Of a stretch of DNA of 32,500 bases, positions 11,304-22,341 are shown in pieces. The notes under the pieces were generated by a model, which worked only from the letters and a program-made list of their open reading frames with translations, did not search any database and was not told the origin of the DNA. A program made the position numbers and the translations under genes. The DNA comes from Botryococcus braunii (taxonomy: Eukaryota > Chlorophyta > Trebouxiophyceae): positions 125,001-157,500 of the forward strand of contig KV908338.1 in assembly GCA_002005505.1 (NCBI GenBank), in the 5' to 3' direction. How positions within the stretch are numbered: the first letter of the stretch is position 1; every line of letters starts with the position of its first letter.

Positions 11304-12257
11304 TTACTTCCTCTCTTTCTTTCACTATCACCTATAGTATCTGGCCCCTAGATTCCGCGTCCCTCCATGACGGACTTATCGTATGCGGTTCGGATAGGCT
11401 TCACTCTTTGTATTAAATGCCCAAGTCGACTCAATGACCGAGTCGCAGTAGACAAAAATCCTAATGTCCCTCAGTACTGACGGTGCAGCCCTGGCGCCGC
11501 GATCATGACGAGCTATCATTACTAAAAAATTATGGTCTCAAAATAAAAGCATTGGCTGTACATGGTCACCTGTCACGTACGCATACATGCATATCTAGTC
11601 TCAGTAATGTCATATATATGACATATGACATATAATAGTCATACAATGACATATATAGTCCATTAATGACATGTCGACAGTGTTGGCTGTAGCCGTCCGG
11701 ACTGTCAGAAGTCACATGAGTCTGATCATGATCAGAGTCTGATCAGTACATTGCATTTGCTGTCATAATAGTCGATAGAATTGGTAGGTCCGCTGTAAAG
11801 CAAACCTATCAAATTGCAAAATAACTTAATCACAAATGACATCACATGATCATGTCAAGCCTAGTCAGCTCAAGTTTTGATGATTAGCATAAACTTTTTC
11901 AACTCGCAATTAATACGAAGGTTCAAAACACACCAACCCCTTTTCTGAAAAAGTTTAAGTACTGTTCTGCAGTTATTCCACAGCTTAGACGTGGCTGTCT
12001 GCTGGGAAAGTACACATTTGAGGAGCTACCCTAGCGCTTAAATCTCCCAGAACCAAGCTACCGATATCTTATCCAAGTCCAATTCTGGAGAATGATTGTT
12101 GTGACAGTGACCCCTTGGATCAGCATTCATCATTTTCATTCGTTCATCGCAAGTGCTCAGACAGGGAAGGAAGAAAGAATTCTTGGATATAAAAAGTGTG
12201 AAATCTTAGAGTTGTAGGGGATCAAACAGCTCGGCATCCTGGTCTACTAATACCGGC
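11304..12257. other. No gene seen
   Basis: Mixed to A/T-rich DNA. Clusters of small GTCATATATATGAC-type palindromes occur at 11605-11660. No coding frame is supported. Confidence 0.5.
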
Positions 12258-12382
12258 ATTACTAGACAGATTATTTGTAATCTGTACACACAGGCATATC
12301 TGTACAGGTATCTTTAGGTACCTTTTGGGGCCTGTGCAGATATGCCGAGGTAAACAGATTTACAGATAATCTGTCTAGTAAT
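12258..12382. repeat. Long imperfect inverted repeat (foldback)
   Basis: The left arm begins ATTACTAGACAGATTAT and continues through TGTAATCTGT to GGCATATCTGTACAGG. The right arm is its reverse complement (ATTACTAGACAGATTATCTG, then GGCATATCTGCACAGG), with a few mismatches and an A/T-rich centre around 12310-12330. Arms are about 50 bp each. The pentamer TACCG lies just outside both ends (12251 and 12383), slightly offset on the left, so a degraded target-site duplication of a foldback transposon is possible but not proven. It lies about 200 bp from the end of exon C'. Confidence 0.75.
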
Positions 12383-12579
12383 TACCGACTTTCCATATTT
12401 ACAGGTAGATCGAGCTATGTTCATCTGTGAAGGCGCCTCAGGTACTCAGATACTTACACCACTGTAAATATCTGAAGCAAGACATGTTCTGAGTTATTCC
12501 TTTCCCTCCCTTTACACAGTCTAGTTCTACCCAGCGCCCTGAACGGTTTTCCACACATGGGTATTTGCGCTGAGCTATT

Positions 12580-13035
12580 TCAAGATGCTACGTTGCATGC
12601 ATGAGAGCCTGCACAGGAAAAAGCGTACGGCAGTCGCAGGACAAAGTTCGGGGTGTGGCCGTCCACATGCCATTCTTGCACCAACCAATGCAGCATGATG
12701 AGCCATCCTTGCCATGTCGCGGCAAAGACAACGGGCGGGAGCCCAAATGCAATGACCAGGCTGTACACTCCAGAGCGGGATCCAAACGGCCAAGCCAGGA
12801 CGGCATTCCGTTGGCTTCCGGCTTCAAAACGATTGCTTTGGGAAAGCAGGAAGCGACGGCGCATGCAGTACTCCTCGTAGACTTGGTACTCCATGAACAG
12901 CAAAGCAGTGACCCACTGGACAGCCGCCAGGCACGCCTCGCAGCTACCTAGCGCGGTTTCCTCGTAGGCTTCCAGGTTGCCACCTGTAGTGCCAAGAATG
13001 GCTCGTGTCCCAAAGGTCAAGGACCTCAGCCATGC
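12580..13035 (-). CDS. Polytopic membrane protein family, copy 2, exon C'
   Basis: Paralog of 3983-4423 and closer to 31552-31995 (identical EETALGSCEACLAAVQWV and MEYQVYEEYCMRRRFL). It is 151 residues plus stop, fully open. It begins in phase 0 after a conserved acceptor (GTGCAG then GCATGG at 13036-13038). Two hydrophobic stretches (AVQWVTALLFM, and VYSLVIAFG through GWLIMLHWLV) predict membrane segments. Beyond LRLPYAF the tail (SCAGSHACNVAS) still resembles copy 3 for about 30 nt and then diverges. Although this exon is intact, the two upstream exons of the copy carry lesions, so expression as a full protein is doubtful. Family not identified. Confidence 0.6.
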   Translation of the reverse strand, partial: AWLRSLTFGTRAILGTTGGNLEAYEETALGSCEACLAAVQWVTALLFMEYQVYEEYCMRRRFLLSQSNRFEAGSQRNAVLAWPFGSRSGVYSLVIAFGLPPVVFAATWQGWLIMLHWLVQEWHVDGHTPNFVLRLPYAFSCAGSHACNVAS

Positions 13036-13235
13036 CTGCACGCCGCGCTGCCACCTCAGAGAGAGTCTATTAAGCTTGAAAGAGTGTGGACTTACATCAG
13101 CCCGCACCATGGTTACTTGACCTTACAGTACCTTGTCCTGCATGACCATGGGTCATTCACATTCCGGTATCTGCTCTTACATGACCATACGGGACACTGG
13201 CGTATGGCGCTGAAGTGTTCCTACATCTGATAAAT

Positions 13236-13326
13236 GTCCCGGTACCACTGGGATAGGCACCCACATTTTTATTTTTATTTTGGGGGACGATTTTTGTCCC
13301 GGTACCCCTGGGATAGGCCCCCACAC
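13236..13326. repeat. Minisatellite, 60-bp period, just over 1.5 units
   Basis: GTCCCGGTACCACTGGGATA (then GGCACCCACA) at 13236 recurs 60 bp on at 13296 with two substitutions. The spacer is T-rich, and a third GTCCC follows a T-run at about 13339. Confidence 0.75.
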
Positions 13327-13584
13327 TCTGTTTTTTTTGTCCCAACACCAAGACGATACACTGCACTGCCCATGTTCAACTACTGTACGCACGGGAAACC
13401 TTCATCAGCGAAACGAATCCGATGCTTTGTATAAAGTGTAAAGTGCGCCTGACCTGGAGGCCGCAGTCTGCTGGGTTCTACGCGGTGTACTTACACCTAT
13501 GCGTAGTAAAAAAGAAGAGGGAGGCAGGAGGGAGGGAGAGAGGGAGACAGGGGACGGGAGAGAGAGAGGGGGAGAGAGGGGGGA

Positions 13585-13692
<108 letters not shown>

Positions 13693-13959
13693 ATAGGAGA
13701 GTACGTGTTTGGGGACTAGCAGGCCAATCTAATGAGCACGAAAAGATTAGGTATCTGACAGATGCAACAGGGTACAAGTTTGCCATCTTGTATGGACTTC
13801 CTTAACCTTCTCTAGACGGCCAAAACGTGCTGTTGTATTTCAAGGCCTGTCATCACAGGTGCCTCAGAATGTCTGATTTCTTATGTTGGCCCTTATGACC
13901 CTGATCTTTCACGCACCCCCGTACATGGATATACATGTGTCTCTGTATGCTGTACATAT

Positions 13960-13962
<3 letters not shown>
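13693..13962. other. Intronic DNA of copy 2
   Basis: Lies in the putative B'-C' intron (13036-14266). No separate feature is seen. Confidence 0.4.

Positions 13963-14025
<63 letters not shown>
13963..14025. repeat. (TG)n microsatellite
   Basis: About 31 TG units inside the putative B'-C' intron; read in the transcript sense it is (CA)n, as in copy 1. Confidence 0.97.
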
Positions 14026-14027
<2 letters not shown>

Positions 14028-14124
14028 CCGAGCAAGCACACAGCAGGCCCACAAAAATCGGGTGAATCCACTTGCATTGCTTACACAAGGTGCAGGAAAG
14101 GATCCCTTTCTCCCTGCAAAACCG

Positions 14125-14157
<33 letters not shown>

Positions 14158-14199
14158 CACAAAAAAAAAACACAAGAAAAAAAAAAAAAAAAAAAAAAA
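14125..14199. repeat. Poly(A) tracts
   Basis: A31 (14125-14155), then about A10, then about A23, separated by CCCAC and CACAAG. It is about 65 bp from the exon B' donor on the intron side (poly-U in the minus-strand transcript). It could be the tail of a retroposed sequence inserted in plus orientation, though no body is recognisable. Confidence 0.9.
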
Positions 14200-14266
14200 C
14201 TTGTAATCTATTTATATATACATTTTTTTGTATATCTTTTTCCCCATTTACATCAGGTGATCGCAC

Positions 14267-14507
14267 CTGATGAAGCGTCACGGTGTCAGCAAAATGCGGG
14301 GAATCCAATCGCTCTACGCACAGCCAGCCATTGTGCAAAGCCACTAAGGTGGCTGACAGCAGCTGAGCAGCGAGGTGGGCCCAGTAGGGCAAAGGGGTGC
14401 CTATGCTGGAAAGTGCCAAGTTGATCATGCAGCCTCCCGCGTGCAGAAAGTCACGGGCAAAGCTGCATGCTATCCCTCGCCAACTCTTCCGGAAACACTG
14501 TACGCAT
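14267..14507 (-). pseudogene. Polytopic membrane protein family, copy 2, exon B' with 8-nt deletion
   Basis: Paralog of exon B (4976-5224), with the same acceptor (CAG then ATGCG) and the same donor (CAG then GTGCGA at 14266). It is 241 nt instead of 249. Aligning the two places an 8-nt deletion between ELARDS and the RDFLHAGG segment. The two halves are therefore in different frames, and the upstream frame meets TGA at once. The downstream half is well conserved ([23 protein letters not shown]). Either this copy is a pseudogene or the assembly has a small error here; the loss of the exon A' donor favours decay. Confidence 0.6.
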
Positions 14508-14524
14508 CTGCGCTCCCCCCACAT

Positions 14525-15271
14525 TCAGGGAATTTATGCATTGAAAAAAGCCAGACAGGGCACATGGTGCAAAGTAAATCCATTAAACAGGAAAAGATGG
14601 AAAGATTTGCAATTGAAACACTTGACGTTTTAAAAGGTTATGTAGTAATAGCTGAGACTGCTTGGCTTGGCTCAAACTGCTTGGCTGACGAAAAGGACCG
14701 TGAATTTTGGTGGGAAGATCCAATCTGGCGGAGACTTTTTCTATGGAGTTATACGTGGCAGAGTGTTCAGGATTGGACTGCTGAAGATAATCATACTCCT
14801 CGGATTCCTGACGATGCAATCTGGACAGCGCTGTCCATATGTTTGCGCCAACTATTACAATGTGCACATGCTCTTTGTAATCATCATTCATGCTTGGATG
14901 CCGGATGATGCTTTGTGGATAAGCCATGTGCGTCCTGCCCTTACAAAGAGACTGACAAGCGCCGTAGTTCAGTGTTGATCACATCTCTGGCAACTGTAGA
15001 AGCGTGAGCGTGCAGGATCAGTCGTCTTGTGAAATTCGAAGATGTCTCATGATATTGGTAAATGAGGTGCTGCTGACACCCTGTGCAAATACCATGATAG
15101 GCCAGCGTGCCACAACACAATAGGACCCGACATGTGTGGCAGCGATGTATACTAAGTAAAGCCGTGGGTTCAAAGAGCTTTGTTTGGGCCTTTCTGTGAC
15201 TCCTCCCATTCAATGCGATAGAAGAGCACAAGTCAGACCCTCCCAACCCCCCCTCCCACGGGCGTGCGCGC

Positions 15272-15273
<2 letters not shown>
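14525..15273 (+). other. Intronic DNA of copy 2, with an open plus frame
   Basis: Lies in the putative A'-B' intron. A plus frame at about 14547-14908 is open and Trp-rich (ETLDVLKGYVVIAETAW, FWWEDPIWRRLFLWSYTW), but it has no start context, paralog or splice support, and the minus strand is also open across part of it. Recorded without a gene call. Confidence 0.25.
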
Positions 15274-15355
<82 letters not shown>

Positions 15356-15365
15356 GCGCACACAC
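15274..15365. repeat. (CA)n-(CG)n compound microsatellite
   Basis: CA from 15274 to 15340, CG from 15341 to 15359, then CA. It lies in the putative A'-B' intron; the minus-strand transcript reads (CG)n then (UG)n. Confidence 0.97.
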
Positions 15366-15710
15366 ATGCATACACACATAAACTCTTCCAAGTATTACAG
15401 CCAGGCATGCTCCTGAAAAGAAAAACACATAGCCATCATCACAAGTGGCTGTCACAGTCAGTCAGGGGGCCAGCCTCTCCAGCTACAAGTACTGCCAAGT
15501 TCCAGTGAGCTTGAGTGCCAGCACCATTGAGACATTGAAGTCATGTATCCATGGATTAGTAAATTTAAGCTTAGCCAGTCCGGGTTGAGATTACTCTTCC
15601 CCAAAGGGTTCGGATGCTGGGATTGGGCGCACCACTAGCATGTGAACACCTCCGAGAAGTCTCATGGCCAAAGATCCCCCAGTCGACAAAATGGACGCTG
15701 AATCGGCGGG

Positions 15711-15956
15711 CTGAAGCAGTGGTCTCGCACATAATAATAAACCAAGTAAGTATCCCGCATTCCAGGCATGTAGGGCTGTATTATGGACTTCGGTTGGAAA
15801 CGTCCGGACTGAAGTTATGACAAACATTAACCCTGCGATAATCACGAGTAAGGAGGATCTTCTTGCCAGCACTGCTCGCTGTGCTGCAAAAAACTCTGCC
15901 TCCAGGAGAGGGCAAGCGAATGACAGCGGTGATGGTGGCAGACCAAGTGTGCCAAC
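15711..15956 (-). pseudogene. Polytopic membrane protein family, copy 2, exon A' (donor lost)
   Basis: Matches exon A (6766-7011) codon for codon over 246 nt with no indels (CPLLEAEFFAAQRA, FPTEVHNTALHAWN, hydrophobic GYLLGLLL). At the position where copy 1 has CAG/GTATTT, this copy reads CAG/CCCGCC, so the donor is absent and the frame simply runs on for about 40 codons. Either another donor is used or the copy is non-functional. Upstream, an in-frame TGA about 17 codons before the conserved block means the true exon must begin within that interval, at one of several AG sites. Confidence 0.55.
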
Positions 15957-16329
15957 CTTTGTGAGCTTGGTAAAAAGACCTGGACCAAAGCGAGCTCGCT
16001 GTCATACTGGGACCAGATGTTGCAGTGACCTTTGCAACGCGCAGCCACTGTGACCGCATTGTTCTTGATGACATTCCCAGAAATAACATGGTGGTAAAAA
16101 TTTTAACTTTTTTGCTGTTTTAAACCTTGGTTGATTTCCAGTTCGATGTAATTTGTTGAAACCCACGCGAACGGGGGCTCTCAGTTGCGATATCCTCCTT
16201 GGCATCACGGCATAGCAAGGTCTTACAGTGCGATGACACACACTTGATCATCTAGAAAATTGGGTGGAATCTGCCGGAGGAGATGTTTTGGTGTACGATG
16301 TAGCAGACAACACGGAGATCGAGCAACTG
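15957..16329 (+). other. Weak plus-strand exon candidate
   Basis: A plus frame from about 15975 reads DLDQSELAVILGPDVAVTF and HCDRIVLDDIPRNNM up to a possible donor at 16091. It is followed by a strong acceptor, TTGATTTCCAG, ending at about 16140. No family or paralog was found. Confidence 0.25.
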
Positions 16330-17104
16330 TGATCTTCAGTAGCAGTAATAGCTCTGTGAATCACTACCTCCCATTCCTGTCATGCAGGCCACGCAGTCCT
16401 TCTCTCTAAGTCGGGGCGGTGGAGGGAAGTAAGATATCTTAGTTTCTTTTACTATCGGCGTCGTAAGCTTGGCGACTCTTCGATGTCTCCAGCTGCGTTT
16501 CCTCGGGATTTGAGTCTTTAACAAAAATATCCCATAGCAAAGTGGATATTAGAGGGCCCTTAAGAGTCAGTTCGCCATCTCGCAATCTGACTTTCCAGAA
16601 GTACATTCGTTGATGCCGAAAAGCGCAACGGGCTGTTTCCCTTGGACTTAACGGACGATTTGGACTCTACACGCTGCTGGTGTTGTGTCATTCTGGTCCC
16701 TTCCGGTGGTAAGCCAGGAGGAATGTCTACTCTACTAGAGCTAGAGGCCGTCTCGCGCTTGACGTGGCACAAATTGAACAATTTCTGTTTTGACGTCGTC
16801 CCTATCGCGGTATCTTTCGGGCCTTCCTCGCGCCCCCTTTTGCCGAAGCCGATGCATCACCTAAAATTCTTCTGCTAGTAAACTTATTAAAGAGTGGATA
16901 GCATTTCCTCGTAATGCGGTATGTTAGTTTTTGTTTTCGTAGGGACAGGACCGACAAAAAAACTGGAGGTGGGAAGAAGAAGACATCTCTCCAGCCACTA
17001 GGGCATGATAACATATCATTGATCAGATGTCCACGAGAAACTCGCGAGCCTAAGCAAAACAACATGAGAGCGCGCGAATTCGAAGTAGCAGGACGAAGTG
17101 TGAT
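16330..17104 (-). other. Candidate minus-strand coding exons, unidentified
   Basis: Three minus-strand segments have protein-like composition. One from an ATG near 17066 (MLFCLGSRVSRGHLINDML through KGGARKARKIPR) begins just downstream of the exon-like triplet at 17105-17341. One at 16560-16781 has VDIPPGLPPEGTRMTQHQQR. One follows a possible acceptor TTTTTGTTAAAG near 16510 and reads NPEETQLETSKSRQAYDADS to a TAA. Their joining is unclear and none is recognised. They may be the coding part of the transcript whose upstream exons lie at 17387-17800. Confidence 0.3.
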
Positions 17105-17341
17105 CTGCAAAGATCCAAAGGTGTTGGATTAATCATAAATGATGACTATACTCGCAAGTATATCATCCATGTACTTAATCAGTTTGACCTAGACATACAT
17201 AGTCGACAGCGTCAAACTGATGAACAATTCAGGTTGAGCAATTGCTTCCACAGAAGTTACTTACAACAAAAGAGAGAGAAAGAAAGCAATTCACATGAGT
17301 CCATTCAGGAGTTGGCATCACAAGCCAAAGAGATCGAATGA
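17105..17341 (-). repeat. 237-nt sequence, intronless copy of the c-b-a exon triplet
   Basis: Blocks c (17230-17341, 112 nt), b (17168-17229, 62 nt) and a (17105-17167, 63 nt) are contiguous here, while in the neighbouring copy they are separated by 92- and 85-nt inserts. Block lengths are identical in both copies and there are only about eight substitutions. The minus strand has stops in all frames, so the RNA would be non-coding or untranslated. The plus strand is open through the triplet to a TGA, but most differences between copies would change residues, arguing against coding there. The 3' end (CTTTGCAG) also looks like an acceptor joined to ATCACAC. Confidence 0.75.
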
Positions 17342-17386
17342 CTTACAAACTACTGCCGAACGAACACACACACTAACTAGTCTTAC

Positions 17387-17800
17387 CTGCAAAGATCCAA
17401 AGGTGTTAGATTAATCATAAATGATGACTATACTCACAAGTATATCATCCTGTGAACACACTAACACCTTTAGTTTATTGTATATGATGAACCTTATCTA
17501 TAAGCACCCCTCAGCAGTCACATAGCTGACTTACCATGTACTTAATCAGTTTGACCAAGACATACATAGTCGACAGCGTCAAACTGATGAACAATTCTGC
17601 AACATTCACATAACCATATTAGTCTCTGATAATCAAAACGGCACTTATAGCCGTGATCAAAAACATGACCGGCATAGCCCCGACTTTCCAGGTTGAGCAA
17701 TTGCTTCCACAGAAGTTACTCACAACAAGTGAGAGAGAAAGAAAGCAATTCACATGAGTCCATTCAGGAGTCGGCTTCACAAGCCAAAGAGATCGAATGA
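17387..17800 (-). other. Intron-containing c-b-a exon triplet
   Basis: Minus-strand exons c (17689-17800), b (17535-17596) and a (17387-17449). Intron b-a (17450-17534) has canonical ends GTAAGT...CACAG. Intron c-b (17597-17688) reads GAAAGT...TTGCAG, a GA-AG type or a mutated GT. Exon a is followed by GTAAGA, a further donor, and exon c is preceded by a GGCAG acceptor. The insert boundaries were found by aligning to 17105-17341, not by searching for splice motifs, which makes the splice signals independent support. This is probably untranslated or non-coding RNA. Confidence 0.6.
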
Positions 17801-18832
<1,032 letters not shown>

Positions 18833-18852
18833 CTCGCCCTCCCCCCTCTCCC

Positions 18853-18890
18853 TCTCCCTCTCGAGAGGGAGATCCCTCTCCGGAGAGGGA
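18853..18890. repeat. Two abutting perfect palindromes
   Basis: 18853-18872 is a perfect 20-bp palindrome (TCTCCCTCTCGAGAGGGAGA). It is immediately followed by a perfect 18-bp palindrome (TCCCTCTCCGGAGAGGGA) at 18873-18890. They are embedded between two long CT tracts and are the only place in this pyrimidine-rich zone where the purine strand switches. Confidence 0.9.
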
Positions 18891-18901
18891 GATCCCCCGC
18901 C

Positions 18902-20047
<1,146 letters not shown>

Positions 20048-20052
20048 TATAC

Positions 20053-20921
20053 TCAAGCATTTCTGCTTGCGGCGTCACCTGCAGTGATGGCACGACGGCA
20101 GCGTCAGTTCGTAGCCTGTGGGAAAAACCGTCCACGCTACAACGTTCCAGGAACAGCACACATCACTCTCCAACAGTAGAGGTTGGTCAAGGATACCAAC
20201 ATGCTTCGGACAAGTCTTACAAATGATGTTAACTGCTCTCACTCTTGCTAAAGACCACGTAACACTACGCCTTGCCTGATAGCAGAGTTCAGCACCAAAG
20301 AGGCCTTGCGATGTCTACTTTACGTCACTAGAATACAATAATAGTTCATCAGTAACTCAGCAAGGTCTCTTTGTGATGTTTGTACAGTGAAACTATCTTA
20401 CCGCCACAACGGTGGACGTCAACATAAGTCTCAATGAGGTCAAACATTCAGTGCGCTCTCGTCATGCACTCTCATCAATGCACACAGCAGTAATATCTAA
20501 CTGGTCGAATGTTGAGCACAATCATATCTGGAACGACTTGAGAATCCGAAACACACCTGCAGTGATGGCACGACGGCAGCGTCAGTTCGTAGCTGGGAAA
20601 AACCGTCCACGCTACAACGTTTCCAGGAACAGCACACATCACTCTCCAACAGTAGAGGTTGGTCAAGGATACCAACATGCTTCGACAAGTACCGAGCCGT
20701 TCCTGGGCTGCCCAGGATGGCTCGGACTGCAGGATCCTAAAGTACTACCATACGTAATGTCTATTGAGAACGCATATCGTACAAGTCACGTGTTATGTCA
20801 TTGAGGTACGAGTATGATCTATACCGTTCATAAAGGGCTATAAAGGCTATAGTTTACACTGCTGTTGATGGCATGTGACAGGGGATGTCACTAAGTACAG
20901 TATTGACCAATTCATTCAACA
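20053..20921 (-). repeat. 3' LTR (869 bp)
   Basis: Pairs with 27545-28423. Most differences are single-base losses in this copy, often in homopolymers (TTT to TT, GGG to GG, and loss of CTGT before GGGAAAAACC). It contains two copies of a ~135-140-bp internal repeat (from about 20076 and 20560). On the plus strand it is preceded by TSD TATAC and followed by the PPT complement. Confidence 0.95.
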
Positions 20922-20930
20922 CTTCCCCTT
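20922..20930 (-). other. Polypurine tract
   Basis: Read on the minus strand, AAGGGGAAG immediately precedes the first base (TG) of the 3' LTR, the standard location for the plus-strand primer of an LTR retroelement. It lies between the RNase H stop (20947) and the LTR. Confidence 0.85.
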
Positions 20931-20946
20931 GACAGCACCCTGTCAC

Positions 20947-22341
20947 CTATGTCATCTTCACAAGTCCAAACCCTCGCCTGTGCATCTGGAAGGCAGGGCG
21001 AGCGAGAGGCTTTGTCAGCATGTCTGCCTTGTTCCTTGCAGACTCCACATAGCAGAGTGTAACCTGCCCCTTTGCAATAGCTCCACGTGCAAAGTGGAAG
21101 CACACTGCAATGTGCTTAGTATACTTGCTATACAGTGGGTTTTTCAGGTTAGCAATGCACCCCTGATTGTCACAGTATAGCTTCACTGACCAAGGAGGAG
21201 TTCCGATTTCCTCCATGAACCCACGCAGCCAATTAAGCTCCTTAATAGCCAGACTGGTTGCCATGAATTCTGCCTCCACAGTGGAGGTAGCAACTGAGTG
21301 TTGCTTCTTACTACCCCAGATCACAGCACTGCCAAACACTGATAGCACATATCCCGAGGTAGAATGCCTGCTGTCAATATCGCCAGCATAATCTGCATCA
21401 ACATGACCTTCTAACACAGGCCCTTTCCCTCCCAGCACTAAGACACACTCTCGAGTAGACTGAAGATACCTCAATACCCTCAAGCCCTCATTCATGTGGG
21501 CAGTGGTGGGAGCGTTCCGGTAACGGGACAGAACACCCACAGCCTGAGCTATATCAGGTCGAGTTGTATTAGCAATATACAACAGAGACCCAACAAGCTC
21601 ACAATATCTATGCCCGGGAGGCAGTGGAGTCCCAGACCCAAAGCTGGTCTCACCCACTGTAACCTGCGGCATCCCAGACATCACAAAGTCTTTACTCATG
21701 GGAGTATCGACTGTACGTGACTCAGCACTCACCCCAAACTTCTCACACAGTGCATCAATCTTAGGCACGCAGCTCAGTGATAAGCACCGATTCTCTCTAT
21801 CTCTCAGGATCTGGCAGCCCAAGAAGTCCTTGACTTCACCAAGGTCATGAATCTTGAAGCTTGCCAACAGCTCCTTTTTCACCCATTCTATCTCTTCCGC
21901 ACCCATTGCCACAATCAAAAGATCATCAACATACACAAGCATGTATGACAGCTCCCCATCCTCGTGTCTCTTTATGTAAACTCCCGCATCGCTCTTACAC
22001 ACTTCATATCCCATACTCAGCAGCTTCTCATTCAGGGTCTTGTGCCAAGCCCTGGGAGCCTGCTTCAGGCCATAAAGGGCCTTACGCAGTCTGCACACAA
22101 TGTTGGGGTTGCCATTATCAAACCCAGGAGGCTGTGTCACATACACCTCCTCCTCTAATTCACCATTCAAAAAGGCGGTCTTTATATCCACCTGGTGAAT
22201 TTCCATGTTCTTTGCTGCAGCAGTTGCTAGCAAAGTCCTCCTGGACCCATAGCTACTGGTGGGTGCAAAGACCTCATCTACATCAACTCCAGGAATCTGT
22301 CTACAGCCCTGGGCTACAAGCCGAGCCTTAAATCTCAACAC
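20947..22341 (-). CDS. Copia polyprotein, C-terminal part: reverse transcriptase and RNase H
   Basis: Open for 464 residues on the minus strand to the stop at 20947. RT motifs: VDIKTAFLNG at residues 51-60 (catalytic Asp 52), ALYGLKQAPRAWH at 88-100 and YVDD at 137-140. RNase H: DADYAGD near 315-321, STVEAEF near 353-359, YCDNQG near 389-394 and NKADMLTKPL near 437-446. The N-terminal part of RT (from the SLDAHEVMEYVERP region) is upstream and is cut off here only because this frame passes into the poor-quality duplicate at 22341. The intact continuation is in the second copy (23286-23699). Copies the element RNA into DNA and degrades the RNA strand inside the virus-like particle. Confidence 0.95.
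   Translation of the reverse strand: MLRFKARLVAQGCRQIPGVDVDEVFAPTSSYGSRRTLLATAAAKNMEIHQVDIKTAFLNGELEEEVYVTQPPGFDNGNPNIVCRLRKALYGLKQAPRAWHKTLNEKLLSMGYEVCKSDAGVYIKRHEDGELSYMLVYVDDLLIVAMGAEEIEWVKKELLASFKIHDLGEVKDFLGCQILRDRENRCLSLSCVPKIDALCEKFGVSAESRTVDTPMSKDFVMSGMPQVTVGETSFGSGTPLPPGHRYCELVGSLLYIANTTRPDIAQAVGVLSRYRNAPTTAHMNEGLRVLRYLQSTRECVLVLGGKGPVLEGHVDADYAGDIDSRHSTSGYVLSVFGSAVIWGSKKQHSVATSTVEAEFMATSLAIKELNWLRGFMEEIGTPPWSVKLYCDNQGCIANLKNPLYSKYTKHIAVCFHFARGAIAKGQVTLCYVESARNKADMLTKPLARPAFQMHRRGFGLVKMT

Noticed and set aside
14125..14199. Poly(A) as proof of a processed pseudogene or SINE
   Set aside because: No recognisable body upstream and no target duplication. The tract is interrupted and may be simple-sequence expansion like the other tracts.
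14547..14908. Trp-rich plus-strand ORF as a gene
   Set aside because: No start context, splice sites or paralog, and the antisense strand is open as well. Left as a note only.
17052..17341. Plus-strand frame of about 95 codons through the c-b-a triplet ending in TGA
   Set aside because: No ATG. Six of seven codon differences between the two copies change residues, and the inserts have splice signals only on the minus strand, so I treat the sequence as minus-strand non-coding RNA.
20412..20804. Plus-strand frames within the LTRs (also 27905-28306 and 29541-29888)
   Set aside because: Present because the LTR sequence repeats. Frames differ between copies through indels, and no protein motif is visible.
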